A stretch of 64,000 nucleotides of DNA from Paraconexibacter algicola. Its GTDB lineage: Bacteria; Actinomycetota; Thermoleophilia; Solirubrobacterales; Solirubrobacteraceae. This document shows, in pieces, positions 1 through 7,955 of this stretch (positions are counted from its first letter, which is position 1; every line of letters begins with the position of its first letter). A model generated the notes under the pieces. That model saw only the letters and a list, made by a program, of their open reading frames with translations, was not told the DNA's origin and searched no databases. The position numbers and the translations under genes are program-made. The stretch spans positions 2,128,978 to 2,192,977 of the forward strand of contig NZ_PYYB01000001.1 of the NCBI RefSeq assembly GCF_003044185.1, in the 5' to 3' direction.

Positions 1-1
1 C

Positions 2-1039
2 GCGGAGGGTGCGGAGCTGCCTGCCAGCGCCGTCCGTCCCAACCAGCAGTTGGCGGATGTCGTCTCGACGTTCGAGCCGAAGACCCGCGACGACGTCCGC
101 GGCCTCTTCCGCGACCTCTCGACCGCGGTCGACGACCGGTCGCAGGAGATCAGCACCGCGCTCGGACGCGCCCCCGGGGTCACGCGGGCCCTGGACCAGG
201 CGCTCCGCGAGATCGACGCCCAACGCGAGCAGCTCGACGAGGTCGTGGGTGGCACCGCCGACGTCCTGGACGCTCTCGGCTCCGACGCGGGAGCGGTACG
301 AAGCGCGGTCGTCAACGGCCGACGGTTCCTCGACGCGACCGCGGCCCGCTCCGAGGAGCTGTCCCGTCTGGTCCGCGTGATGCCCAGGTTCCTCGCCGCG
401 CTCGACCGGACCTCGGTGCGGATCAGCGCGGTGGCGCCCGATATCCGACGAGCGGCGACCGCCCTGCGTCGAGTAGCACGGGTCGCACCACCGGCGCTGC
501 TGGAGATCGACCGCACTGCTCCGATCGTGCAACGGCTGTTCGCGGGTCTCCCCGGGCTGAGCTCGTCGATCGTCGCCGGCACGCCGAGCCTGACGCGCCT
601 TCTACGGACGTCACCGACGCCGTTCGCGCAGATCTACGACATGAGCCGCGAGCTCATCCCGTTCCTGCAGCTCGCGGCGGCCGACCGACGTGAGATCACC
701 GGAGTCTTCGCCAACGTCGGCAGCGTGCTCAGCGGAAAGTCCCAGCTCGGCGATGGGCGCATCGTCAACTACGGATCAGGGTTGCCGGTGATCTGGAACG
801 AGATCGCAGCGGGCTGGGTCCGGCGCCTGCCGACGAACCGGCTCAATCCCTATCCGCGCCCCGGGGGCGCCGAGACGATCGCCACCGGCGGCCTCAAGGC
901 TTTCGACTGTCGTAACACGGACAACGTCCCGTACCTCGCCGCGACCGGGTCCGGGGCGCCTCCCTGCCTCGAGCAGGAACCCTGGACCTTCAACGGGACG
1001 ACGGCGCAGTACCCGCGGCTCCAGCTGGACCCGCCATGA
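2..1039 (+). CDS. MCE/MlaD-family lipid-uptake protein, C-terminal part
   Basis: The reading frame is open from the first bases of the window, so this is the 3' end of a longer gene; the internal TTG at 50 is not its start. About 345 residues are visible. The first third is rich in charged helical heptads typical of the helical region behind the MCE domain of actinobacterial Mce proteins, and the end is a Pro/Gly/Cys-rich tail (CRNTDN, APPCLEQEP). Mce proteins are secreted or membrane-anchored subunits of lipid or sterol importers. The MCE domain itself lies outside the window. The stop overlaps the next start (ATGA, 1036-1039), so the two genes are probably co-transcribed. Confidence 0.7.
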   Translation, partial: AEGAELPASAVRPNQQLADVVSTFEPKTRDDVRGLFRDLSTAVDDRSQEISTALGRAPGVTRALDQALREIDAQREQLDEVVGGTADVLDALGSDAGAVRSAVVNGRRFLDATAARSEELSRLVRVMPRFLAALDRTSVRISAVAPDIRRAATALRRVARVAPPALLEIDRTAPIVQRLFAGLPGLSSSIVAGTPSLTRLLRTSPTPFAQIYDMSRELIPFLQLAAADRREITGVFANVGSVLSGKSQLGDGRIVNYGSGLPVIWNEIAAGWVRRLPTNRLNPYPRPGGAETIATGGLKAFDCRNTDNVPYLAATGSGAPPCLEQEPWTFNGTTAQYPRLQLDPP

Positions 1040-2013
1040 CCCTCGACTCGACGCGTGATCCGCCGACCGTCGACGATCTCGACCGTGCCCTCGTCAGTCG
1101 GCTGCGGGAGGACGGGCGCGCGACGAACCGAGGTCTCGCGAGGTCGCTGGACGTGACCGAGCGCACCGTGGCAACGCGCCTGCGGCGACTCTCCGACGCC
1201 GGGCTGGTCCGGGTTGTGGCGGTGACCGACATGGAGGCGTTCGGGCTCACCGCCCTCGCGTTCGTGCTCATCCGCGTCGCCGGGCGACGCGCTGATGCCG
1301 TTGCCGAAGACCTCGTCGGGCTGGACGAGGCGATCGGTCTCGCGACGGTCACGGGGAGCGAGGATCTCGTGGCGATCGTCCTGTGCCCATCGCATGCACG
1401 GCTCGCCGACGTGCTTGCCGAGGGGATCGCGGTGATCGACGGTGTGACCTCGCTCCATTGCGAACTCGCGGCCAAGGTCCTGCGCTTCGACTCCCAGTAC
1501 GGGCGAATCACGCCGCAGCCGCGCTCCGGGAGCAGCCTGCTCCGCGCGGCCCGTTCGCCGCACGACGACCTCGACATCGAGATCGTCCTGGCGCTGCAGG
1601 CCGACAGCCGCGCGTCCAACCGGAGCATCGCTGCGAGTCTCGATGTCAGCGAGGCGACGGTGCGCGCCCGGGTCTCCCGACTGGTCGACAACGGCACGCT
1701 GCGCATCCAGGCGGTGTGCGACATCGAGAGCTTCGGCATCACCGCCTTCGGCTTCCTCGGGGTCCGCGCCGAACCTGGACAGGTGGAGCCGGTCGGACGG
1801 AGCCTGCTCAGGTTCGACGAGCTCGGACTGGTCGCCCGGTCCATCGGCCGCTACGACTTCATCGCGATCCTCGCGACCACGAGCCGTGAACGCGCCCTGC
1901 GGACCGTGCAGCGGGAGATCGCCGGGCTGGAGGCCGTCGCCACTGTGGACTTCCACGAGGGCTCGACGGCCGTCAAGCACGAGTTCACGTGGGCGAATTT
2001 CGGGACCGGTTGA
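1036..2013 (+). CDS. Tandem-duplicated Lrp/AsnC-family transcriptional regulator
   Basis: This 325-residue protein holds two complete Lrp/AsnC units end to end. Unit 1 has a winged HTH (LDRALVSRLREDGR, then SLDVTERTVATRLRRL) followed by a RAM-like alpha/beta ligand domain to about residue 150. Unit 2 repeats it from about residue 175 (LDIEIVLALQADSR, SLDVSEATVRARVSRL). Normal Lrp/AsnC proteins are about 150 residues and dimerise; this chain looks like a built-in dimer. It overlaps the Mce gene by 4 bp and its stop lies inside the promoter of the next gene, so it is a good candidate regulator of this cluster. The ligand is unknown. Confidence 0.8.
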   Translation: MTLDSTRDPPTVDDLDRALVSRLREDGRATNRGLARSLDVTERTVATRLRRLSDAGLVRVVAVTDMEAFGLTALAFVLIRVAGRRADAVAEDLVGLDEAIGLATVTGSEDLVAIVLCPSHARLADVLAEGIAVIDGVTSLHCELAAKVLRFDSQYGRITPQPRSGSSLLRAARSPHDDLDIEIVLALQADSRASNRSIAASLDVSEATVRARVSRLVDNGTLRIQAVCDIESFGITAFGFLGVRAEPGQVEPVGRSLLRFDELGLVARSIGRYDFIAILATTSRERALRTVQREIAGLEAVATVDFHEGSTAVKHEFTWANFGTG

Positions 2014-2038
2014 CAAAGTGACGAGGCTCTAGTCAGAT
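2010..2038 (+). promoter_or_regulatory. Promoter/operator of the AveC-like gene
   Basis: TTGACA at 2010-2015, a 17-bp spacer, then TCAGAT at 2033-2038. The ATG at 2046 is 7 nt beyond the hexamer and no Shine-Dalgarno sequence is visible, so the mRNA is probably leaderless. The first 13 bases (TTGACAAAGTGAC) and the GTCAGA block recur before the P450 gene at 3027-3055. The ends form an imperfect inverted repeat (TGAC near 2011, GTCA near 2032), which could be a repressor site. Confidence 0.6.
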
Positions 2039-2045
2039 TAGACCT

Positions 2046-3023
2046 ATGGCCACCGTCTCCGAACCGCCCGTCATGTCGTCTCCCGAGCTCGCCCGTGGTC
2101 GACGCTTCGGTCACATCCACGTCTGGGGTGCGATCGGCTTCGTGTCGGTCGCGTTCATCGTCGTCGTCATGGCGCAGTGGGTCGCGGACGGCCTCTTCAC
2201 GTACGGCACCGGGTCCGACGACTTCTCGACCGGCCGGCTCGTCGTCCTGCGGTTGGTCGAGTTCTCGCAGTTCCTGGCGCTGCTGGTGCTGCTCGCTTAC
2301 TTCGTCGTCCGGCCGCTGCTTGCGCGTCGACGCCTGCACTTCGACGGACTTCTGCTGCTGGCCGTCCTGCTGCTGAACTTCTGGGACCCGCTGGACAACT
2401 ACCTCAACTTCGCGTTCCAGTACAACGCGCACCTGATCCACGTGAACTCCTGGGGGCACTACTTCCCAGGCTGGGCCTCGGGGCCCGACGTCTGGGTCAT
2501 TCCGGTCTTCTTCATCCTCGGCGCCTACACCTGGGCGTTCTTCGGGGCGGCGCGCATGGGCTCCCGCGCGCTGGACTGGCTCACCGTCCGCTGGCCCGAG
2601 CGGGGCACGGCGACGAAGCTCCTGGTCGTATGGGCGCTCTGCGCGCTCCTCGTCGCGGTCTCCGAGCTCATCTACCTGCAGTCGTACTCGTTCGGCAACC
2701 TCGCGACCCCGGACGCACTGACCGTCTGGGCTGATCGCTTTTACGGCTGGCCGGTGTACAACCCGATCTTCTTCGCTCTGCCCTGGGTCGCACTGGCCTG
2801 GCTGCGGTGGGGGAGGGATGCCGACGGGCTGTCCTTCGTCGAGCGAGGCGCCTCGCCGTCGTTCGTCGAGGGCCGACCGCACCTGTGGGCGCTCTGTCGC
2901 TTCATGGCGATCTTCGCCTACGCGCAGGTCACCTACATGCTCCTGTACTTCCTCCCGTGGAATCTGCTGACGACCTTCGCCGAGGCGCCGCCGTCGACTC
3001 CGAGCTACCTCCCGCTGCCATGA
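2046..3023 (+). CDS. AveC-like (spirocyclase AveC family) membrane protein
   Basis: A 325-residue protein with about seven hydrophobic segments (roughly residues 25-50, 68-95, 101-125, 155-178, 200-228, 240-258 and 285-312). The polar stretch between segments 3 and 4 (DNYLNFAFQYNAHLIHV, then WGHYFPGW) resembles actinobacterial proteins annotated as AveC family, named after the avermectin spiroketal cyclase. Mycobacterial and other homologues mostly lack an assigned reaction. It sits immediately before a P450 gene with the same promoter pattern, so it probably acts on the same hydrophobic substrate. The family assignment is from motif memory; the reaction is unknown. Confidence 0.6.
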   Translation: MATVSEPPVMSSPELARGRRFGHIHVWGAIGFVSVAFIVVVMAQWVADGLFTYGTGSDDFSTGRLVVLRLVEFSQFLALLVLLAYFVVRPLLARRRLHFDGLLLLAVLLLNFWDPLDNYLNFAFQYNAHLIHVNSWGHYFPGWASGPDVWVIPVFFILGAYTWAFFGAARMGSRALDWLTVRWPERGTATKLLVVWALCALLVAVSELIYLQSYSFGNLATPDALTVWADRFYGWPVYNPIFFALPWVALAWLRWGRDADGLSFVERGASPSFVEGRPHLWALCRFMAIFAYAQVTYMLLYFLPWNLLTTFAEAPPSTPSYLPLP

Positions 3024-3026
3024 GCG

Positions 3027-3055
3027 TTGACAAAGTGACTAGACGCTTGTCAGAA
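3027..3055 (+). promoter_or_regulatory. Promoter/operator of the P450 gene
   Basis: TTGACA at 3027-3032, a 17-bp spacer and TCAGAA at 3050-3055; ATG at 3064 lies 8 nt further on. The sequence shares TTGACAAAGTGAC and GTCAGA with the site at 2010-2038. Here the flanks form a perfect 6-bp inverted repeat, TGACAA-N13-TTGTCA. The matching distance to the start codon in both genes argues for translation from the ATG at 3064, not the one at 3055 that lies inside the hexamer. Confidence 0.6.
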
Positions 3056-3063
3056 TGACGGAC

Positions 3064-4455
3064 ATGGCCTCCACTATTTCGCCCGACCAGGCCTCCTCGG
3101 CCGGCTCGTCGCTCTCCCGCCGCCCGGTCCCGGGTCCGCGAGGGATCCCTGGGCTGGGTGTCGTGCCGCAGATCGTGCGTGACCCGTACGGCTCGTTCGA
3201 GCGGATCGCTCGGGAGTACGGCGACGTCGCCCGCGTTCCGATCCCCGGGATGCCGTTCGTGCTCGTCAGCCACCCCGACCACGTCAAGCACATCACCAAC
3301 ACCCGTCACAAGGACTACCCCAAGCCGGAGCTCTTCCGCGACATCCTGTTCCGGGACGCGCCGCGGTTCCACGGCATGGCCAACGGTGACGAATGGAAGC
3401 GAGTGCGCCGCGTCCTGAACCCGAAGTTCACGTCCCGCGGTCTGGCGCCGCTCGAGGAGTTGATCGTCGCCGCGATCACCGAAAGCGTCGAGGACTGGGA
3501 CCGGTTCGCGCGCTCCGGCGAGTTCGTCGACATCCAGGAGCAGCTGGCGCTCGTGACGATGTCCGTGCTGCTGCGCTCGATGTTCACGCGCCCGGCCTCG
3601 CGGGCGGAGATCGAGCGGCTCGCCGAGAGCTACCTGCGGATCACGCACGGCATGGCGATCGCGATGCTCACCACACCACTGCCGAACCGGATCCCGCGAC
3701 CCTTCGAGCGCAGATACACGCGCGCGAAGGAAGACGTCTTCGCGTACATCGACGCGATGGTCGCGGAACGACGGCAGAACCCGGAGGTGGGGGAGGGCGA
3801 CCTGCTCGACATGGTGCTCGGCGCGGAGTTCGACGACGGCTCCAAGCTCTCGGACGAGCACGTACGCCGCGAGCTCCTCGGGTTGATCTTCGGCGGATAC
3901 GAGACGACCGCCGCCGTCATGTCGTGGGTCCTGGCCCGGCTGCCGCGTCACCCCGACGCGCTGGCCCGCGCCTACGATGAGGTCGACGCGCTAGGCGGCG
4001 TCCGACCGGGCCTCGACGACATGGACCGGCTCCCGTGGCTGCGCGCGTGCTTCGACGAGTGCCAGCGGCTGCAGGGCTTCTCGGTCAACGCCCGCGAGGC
4101 GACTGTCGACGACGAGATCGGCGGCTTCCACATCCCTGCCGGCACGACCGTCGCGTTCTCCGGGCAGCGGCTGCACCGCGACCCGCGCTGGTGGCGCGAC
4201 CCCGAGCAGTTCGACCCGTCTCGATTCCTCGACGACGACATCGACACCTACGCCTTTCTCCCGTTCGGCGTGGGGCCGCGCCGCTGCCTGGGCATGCGCA
4301 TGGCCTACATGGTCGGGCTCTGGACGCTGGCGACGGTCATGCAGCGCTACCGGTTCGAACATCCGCCGGGATGGGAGCCGCAGCCGCGCTTTCTGTTCTC
4401 CAGCCCGGTGAAGGGGGGAGTGCCCGTCCGACTCGTCCCTCGCACGGACCCTTGA
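3064..4455 (+). CDS. Cytochrome P450
   Basis: A 463-residue soluble P450. The I-helix oxygen-binding motif is GGYETTAA near residue 278, the K-helix ExxR is ECQR (E332), and the haem loop FGVGPRRCLG gives the thiolate cysteine at residue 408. An ATG at 3055 would add three residues, but it lies inside the proposed -10 element. The family hydroxylates small hydrophobic substrates using electrons from a ferredoxin; the ferredoxin at 9330 in the same cluster is a natural partner. The gene is followed after 2 bp by a flavin monooxygenase, implying successive oxidations. The substrate cannot be read from sequence. Confidence 0.95.
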   Translation: MASTISPDQASSAGSSLSRRPVPGPRGIPGLGVVPQIVRDPYGSFERIAREYGDVARVPIPGMPFVLVSHPDHVKHITNTRHKDYPKPELFRDILFRDAPRFHGMANGDEWKRVRRVLNPKFTSRGLAPLEELIVAAITESVEDWDRFARSGEFVDIQEQLALVTMSVLLRSMFTRPASRAEIERLAESYLRITHGMAIAMLTTPLPNRIPRPFERRYTRAKEDVFAYIDAMVAERRQNPEVGEGDLLDMVLGAEFDDGSKLSDEHVRRELLGLIFGGYETTAAVMSWVLARLPRHPDALARAYDEVDALGGVRPGLDDMDRLPWLRACFDECQRLQGFSVNAREATVDDEIGGFHIPAGTTVAFSGQRLHRDPRWWRDPEQFDPSRFLDDDIDTYAFLPFGVGPRRCLGMRMAYMVGLWTLATVMQRYRFEHPPGWEPQPRFLFSSPVKGGVPVRLVPRTDP

Positions 4456-4457
4456 AC

Positions 4458-5915
4458 ATGACGCCGTCCCCCAGGGTCGCCATCGTCGGTGCGGGTTTCG
4501 GTGGCCTGGCCGCCGCGATCGAACTCGAGCGTGCCGGTGTCGACTACACGGTCTTCGAGCGCGCCGACGAGGTCGGCGGGGTCTGGCAGGCCAACACCTA
4601 TCCCGGCGCCGCGTGCGACGTCCCTTCGGTCATCTACCAGTTCAGTCACGCGCTCAACGACAACTGGGGGCGACGCTTCGGAACCCAGGCGGAGATCCGG
4701 GACTACCTCCGGAACGTCTCTCTCGACACGGGTGTGCGCGGGCGGGTCCGGTTCGGGAGTGAGGTCACCACCGCCCGGTTCGACCAGGCGACGGGGACGT
4801 GGGTGCTCACGCTCGCGGATGGTGCCACCGAGTCGTGCGACGTCCTCGTCTGCGCGACCGGACAGCTGAGCCGGCCGAGCTTCCCTCCGGTACCCGGTCG
4901 CGACGTGTTCGCCGGGGAACAGTTCCACTCCGCGGAGTGGGATCACACGGTGGAACTCGCCGACCGCCGAGTCGTCGTGGTCGGCAGTGGGGCGAGCGCG
5001 GTGCAGATCGTGCCGGCGATCGCTGACGCCGCGCGCGAGATCACCGTCATCCAGCGCGATCCGAACTGGGTCGTGAACAAGATCGACTGGAGCCCGCCGC
5101 GAGCCGAGCGCATCCTCGCCTCCCGCGTCCCGGGTTTCCTCCGCGCCTACCGTGCGCTGATGTGGTGGTGGTTCGAGTCTCGTTACCCGGTCTTCGTCCC
5201 GCGTCGGATGAGCGCGATCCGGAAGGCGCTCGAGTGGCGGCAGCGCCGCTTCATCCGCCGCTCGGTCGGGGGAGACCGCGCACTGGCCGAGAAGCTCACC
5301 CCGGACTACGCGCTCGGCTGCAACCGCATCCTGCTCTCGCGCGAGTGGTACCCGACGCTCGCGCGAGAGGACGTGAAGGTCGTCGCTGCCGCGGTCGACG
5401 AGGTCACGCCGGACGGCCTGCTGGTCGGAGGCGAGCGTGTCGAGGCGGACGTCATCGTGTGGTGCACCGGGTTCACCCCGACGGAGTACCTCGCGCCCAT
5501 GCAGGTGGTCGGACGTGACGGACGTGAGATCCGTGAGCACTGGGCCGAAGGCCCGGAGGCCTACCTCGGCCTCAGCACCCCGGGCTTCCCGAACCTGTTC
5601 ATGTTGTACGGCCCGAACACCGGGAGCCTGACCAACACCATCGTCTCGCTCCTGGAGTACCAGGCGGGGTACATCCGGCAGGCCGTCGAGCACATCGCCG
5701 CGCACGGTGAGCCTCTCGAGGTTCGCGAGTCGGTCCACCGAGGGTTCAACGAGGAGCTCCAGCGGCGGCTCGGCCGCACCGTGTTCACGCTCGGCTGTCC
5801 TGGGTGGTACACGACCGCCGGTGGCAAGGTCACCACGGTGTGGACCGGGTCGCACCTGGAGTACCGAAGGCGTACCCGCCGGTTCGACGCTGATGCCTAC
5901 GAGCACGTCCACTGA
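4458..5915 (+). CDS. Flavin-containing (Baeyer-Villiger type) monooxygenase
   Basis: A 485-residue protein with an N-terminal FAD Rossmann motif (GAGFGG, residues 10-15), a second nucleotide-binding motif (VVGSGASA, near residue 175) and the fingerprint FAGEQFHSAEWD (residues 151-162), which fits the Baeyer-Villiger consensus FxGxxxHxxxW[P/D]. Such enzymes use NADPH and O2 to turn ketones into esters or lactones; some relatives N- or S-oxygenate. It starts 2 bp after the P450 stop. In a cluster with a P450 and SDRs it would be placed to cleave a ring or side-chain ketone made by hydroxylation and dehydrogenation; that sequence of steps is inference. Confidence 0.9.
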   Translation: MTPSPRVAIVGAGFGGLAAAIELERAGVDYTVFERADEVGGVWQANTYPGAACDVPSVIYQFSHALNDNWGRRFGTQAEIRDYLRNVSLDTGVRGRVRFGSEVTTARFDQATGTWVLTLADGATESCDVLVCATGQLSRPSFPPVPGRDVFAGEQFHSAEWDHTVELADRRVVVVGSGASAVQIVPAIADAAREITVIQRDPNWVVNKIDWSPPRAERILASRVPGFLRAYRALMWWWFESRYPVFVPRRMSAIRKALEWRQRRFIRRSVGGDRALAEKLTPDYALGCNRILLSREWYPTLAREDVKVVAAAVDEVTPDGLLVGGERVEADVIVWCTGFTPTEYLAPMQVVGRDGREIREHWAEGPEAYLGLSTPGFPNLFMLYGPNTGSLTNTIVSLLEYQAGYIRQAVEHIAAHGEPLEVRESVHRGFNEELQRRLGRTVFTLGCPGWYTTAGGKVTTVWTGSHLEYRRRTRRFDADAYEHVH

Positions 5916-7023
5916 CCGCCAAGGCCTGGGGCCTCGAGCCCAGGATCGTCCCGCGATCGCCCCTCTCCCCGGTCGCAGGACGCCGGGCACGGCCGTCGGC
6001 GTCACGCTCTCCGGCGACGTCGACGGCCAGTGCCGCCCGGTCGGTCGCAGCCCTGCGACCTTGCGAGCGATGATCGCCGTTGGCCAGGAGCACGCGATCA
6101 GCCAGGAGCCCTTGCTCGCCGGGACGACGCTCCGGCCGGAGCTGGCCTCCCGACTCTCGTTCGACGAGGAGCTCCACGTCATGCGCAACCTGGTGCTGCT
6201 CTGCGACGACGCACCCGGACTCGGGGTAGAAGTCGCGTGCCGGATCGGCTTCAGCAGCCTCGGGCCGCTAGCACTCACCTTGCTGGCCTGCGGGACGGCC
6301 CGCCAGGCGATCGGGTTGGCCCTCGACGTCCCGCCGCTCACACTCACCGCGACGCACGTCGGCGAGATCGCCGGCTCGAACGGCTCCGGATACGCGTTCG
6401 ACACCCGCGCGCTCCCAGAAGATGTCCGGGCCTTCGCGCTCGAACGAGATCTGGCCCTCTGCACCCGCCTCCTCCTGATCCTCACGCAGGACCCGGCCGC
6501 GCTCCGCCTCGAAGTCCCGCTCGAAGACCGGCGAATCACGGCGCTCGCCGACGCAGCGCTCGGCGTGCAGGTGACCGCGGGTTGCCAGGGCACCTTGCGG
6601 ATTCGCGCTTCGTCACTCGACGTGCCGCTACCGAGCGCCGACCCGCTGACGCTCCCGTCGCTTCTCGCCTCGACGTACGACCTCGCCCGCCACCAGGCGA
6701 CCCGTGTGTCCTGGGCCGATCGGGTGGAAGACCTCCTTGCCGCCAAGCTCCGTGACCCACCGGCGATGACCGAGATCGCACACCAACTCCACCTCGACGT
6801 CAGGACCCTTCGGCGAAGGCTCCGCGACGAGGGGACGTCGTACCGCGAGCTGCTGGACGGTCGCCGAGAAGCCCGCGCCAGAGAGCTGCTCGGCGCGGGC
6901 CGGAACGTCACCGCCGTCGCAGCAGAGCTTGGATTTCACGACGCAGCGACCTTCTCCCGTGCCTTCCGGAGGTGGTCCTCGCACCGGCCTGGGCAGCTCG
7001 TCGGCGTCGACCGAACCGACTGA
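5893..7023 (+). CDS. AraC-family regulator with N-terminal ligand domain
   Basis: The last ~85 residues are a standard double-HTH AraC domain (ITEIAHQLHLDVRTLRRRL, then ELGFHDAATFSRAFRRW). The N-terminal part fits the arabinose-binding-like domain of OruR/ArgR-type regulators, including LRAMIAVGQEHAIS and LLAGTTL. Because that domain begins before residue L6061, the internal ATG at 6070 would truncate it; the ATG at 5893, overlapping the monooxygenase end by 23 bp, is the only canonical upstream start, giving 376 residues with a variable head of about 50. It is the likely pathway-specific activator of the cluster. Confidence 0.8.
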   Translation: MPTSTSTDRQGLGPRAQDRPAIAPLPGRRTPGTAVGVTLSGDVDGQCRPVGRSPATLRAMIAVGQEHAISQEPLLAGTTLRPELASRLSFDEELHVMRNLVLLCDDAPGLGVEVACRIGFSSLGPLALTLLACGTARQAIGLALDVPPLTLTATHVGEIAGSNGSGYAFDTRALPEDVRAFALERDLALCTRLLLILTQDPAALRLEVPLEDRRITALADAALGVQVTAGCQGTLRIRASSLDVPLPSADPLTLPSLLASTYDLARHQATRVSWADRVEDLLAAKLRDPPAMTEIAHQLHLDVRTLRRRLRDEGTSYRELLDGRREARARELLGAGRNVTAVAAELGFHDAATFSRAFRRWSSHRPGQLVGVDRTD

Positions 7024-7094
7024 AGTCCGTTCCGGCCTACCACCGGGCCGAACGGGCCATCGACAGGAACCGGTCGCGAGTCGAGGATCGCGAC

Positions 7095-7955
7095 ATGAAC
7101 GATCCCACCGCTCCTCGTCGATCGACGCTCCGTCGTGAGGGAGACGATCGCCTCGCCCTCGTAACCGGGGCGTCCAGCGGCATCGGCGCGGCCTTCGCCG
7201 AGCTGCTCGCGACGCGCGGGTACGGCGTGATCCTCGTCGCCAGACGGGCCGACCGGCTCGAGGACCTCGCCGACCGGCTGCGGACGACGCAGAACGTCCA
7301 GGCGGAGGTGATCGTCGCGGACCTGGCCGTCGCGGATGCCCCCCGCGACATCGCGTCCGAGCTCGAACGTCGGGCGCTACGTCCCGACTTCCTCGTCAAC
7401 AACGCCGGGGCCAGCGTGCCCGGGCGGTTCGATCTCATCGACTGGGAGGAACATGCTCGCCGCCTGCAGCTGATGGGGCTGGCTCCGATGGAGCTGACGC
7501 ACCGGTTGCTCCCGGCGATGGTTCAGGCCGGCTGGGGGCGCATCGTCAACGTCAGCTCCATCAGCGCCCTGGTCCAAGGGGCGCCGACCGAGGTGCTGTA
7601 CACGAGCGCGAAGGCCATGCTGCGGAACTTCAGCGAGGGCCTCGACGCCGACATGCGACCGCTCGGAGTTCGGTGCACGGTGAGCATGCCCGGGTTCACC
7701 GACACCGAGCTCATCGACGGCTCTGGACTGCGGGCCCAGGTCGACGCTTCCCGGCTCATGCGCGCAGCGATGATGGCGCCCGAGCAGGTCGCCGAGGAGG
7801 CGTACGAGGCCGTCATGCGTGGACGGCAGTCCATCGTGCACGGCGCGCACCACAAGGCGTTCGCCGTGGCGCTCCTCCATTCGCCACCGACTCTCCGGAG
7901 AACGCTCGCGCATCGGGCGGTCCGCGCCAGCACGGGGGTGGCGGCCCATGCCTGA
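7095..7955 (+). CDS. Short-chain dehydrogenase/reductase
   Basis: A 286-residue classical SDR: cofactor motif TGASSGIG near residue 24, NNAG near residue 102, and a serine followed by YTSAK as catalytic Tyr and Lys (Ser near 150, Tyr near 163). The extended C-terminus of about 40 basic residues resembles the DltE-like subgroup. ATG at 7095 is used because upstream in-frame codons overlap the AraC gene. Its 3' end overlaps the next gene by 8 bp, so the two are translationally coupled. It probably interconverts a hydroxyl and a ketone on the cluster's substrate. Confidence 0.9.
   Translation: MNDPTAPRRSTLRREGDDRLALVTGASSGIGAAFAELLATRGYGVILVARRADRLEDLADRLRTTQNVQAEVIVADLAVADAPRDIASELERRALRPDFLVNNAGASVPGRFDLIDWEEHARRLQLMGLAPMELTHRLLPAMVQAGWGRIVNVSSISALVQGAPTEVLYTSAKAMLRNFSEGLDADMRPLGVRCTVSMPGFTDTELIDGSGLRAQVDASRLMRAAMMAPEQVAEEAYEAVMRGRQSIVHGAHHKAFAVALLHSPPTLRRTLAHRAVRASTGVAAHA

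Noticed and set aside
4347-6911. An 854-codon minus-strand open frame opposite the P450/monooxygenase/AraC genes
   Set aside because: Ser/Arg-rich shadow translation; the plus-strand genes have clear catalytic motifs.
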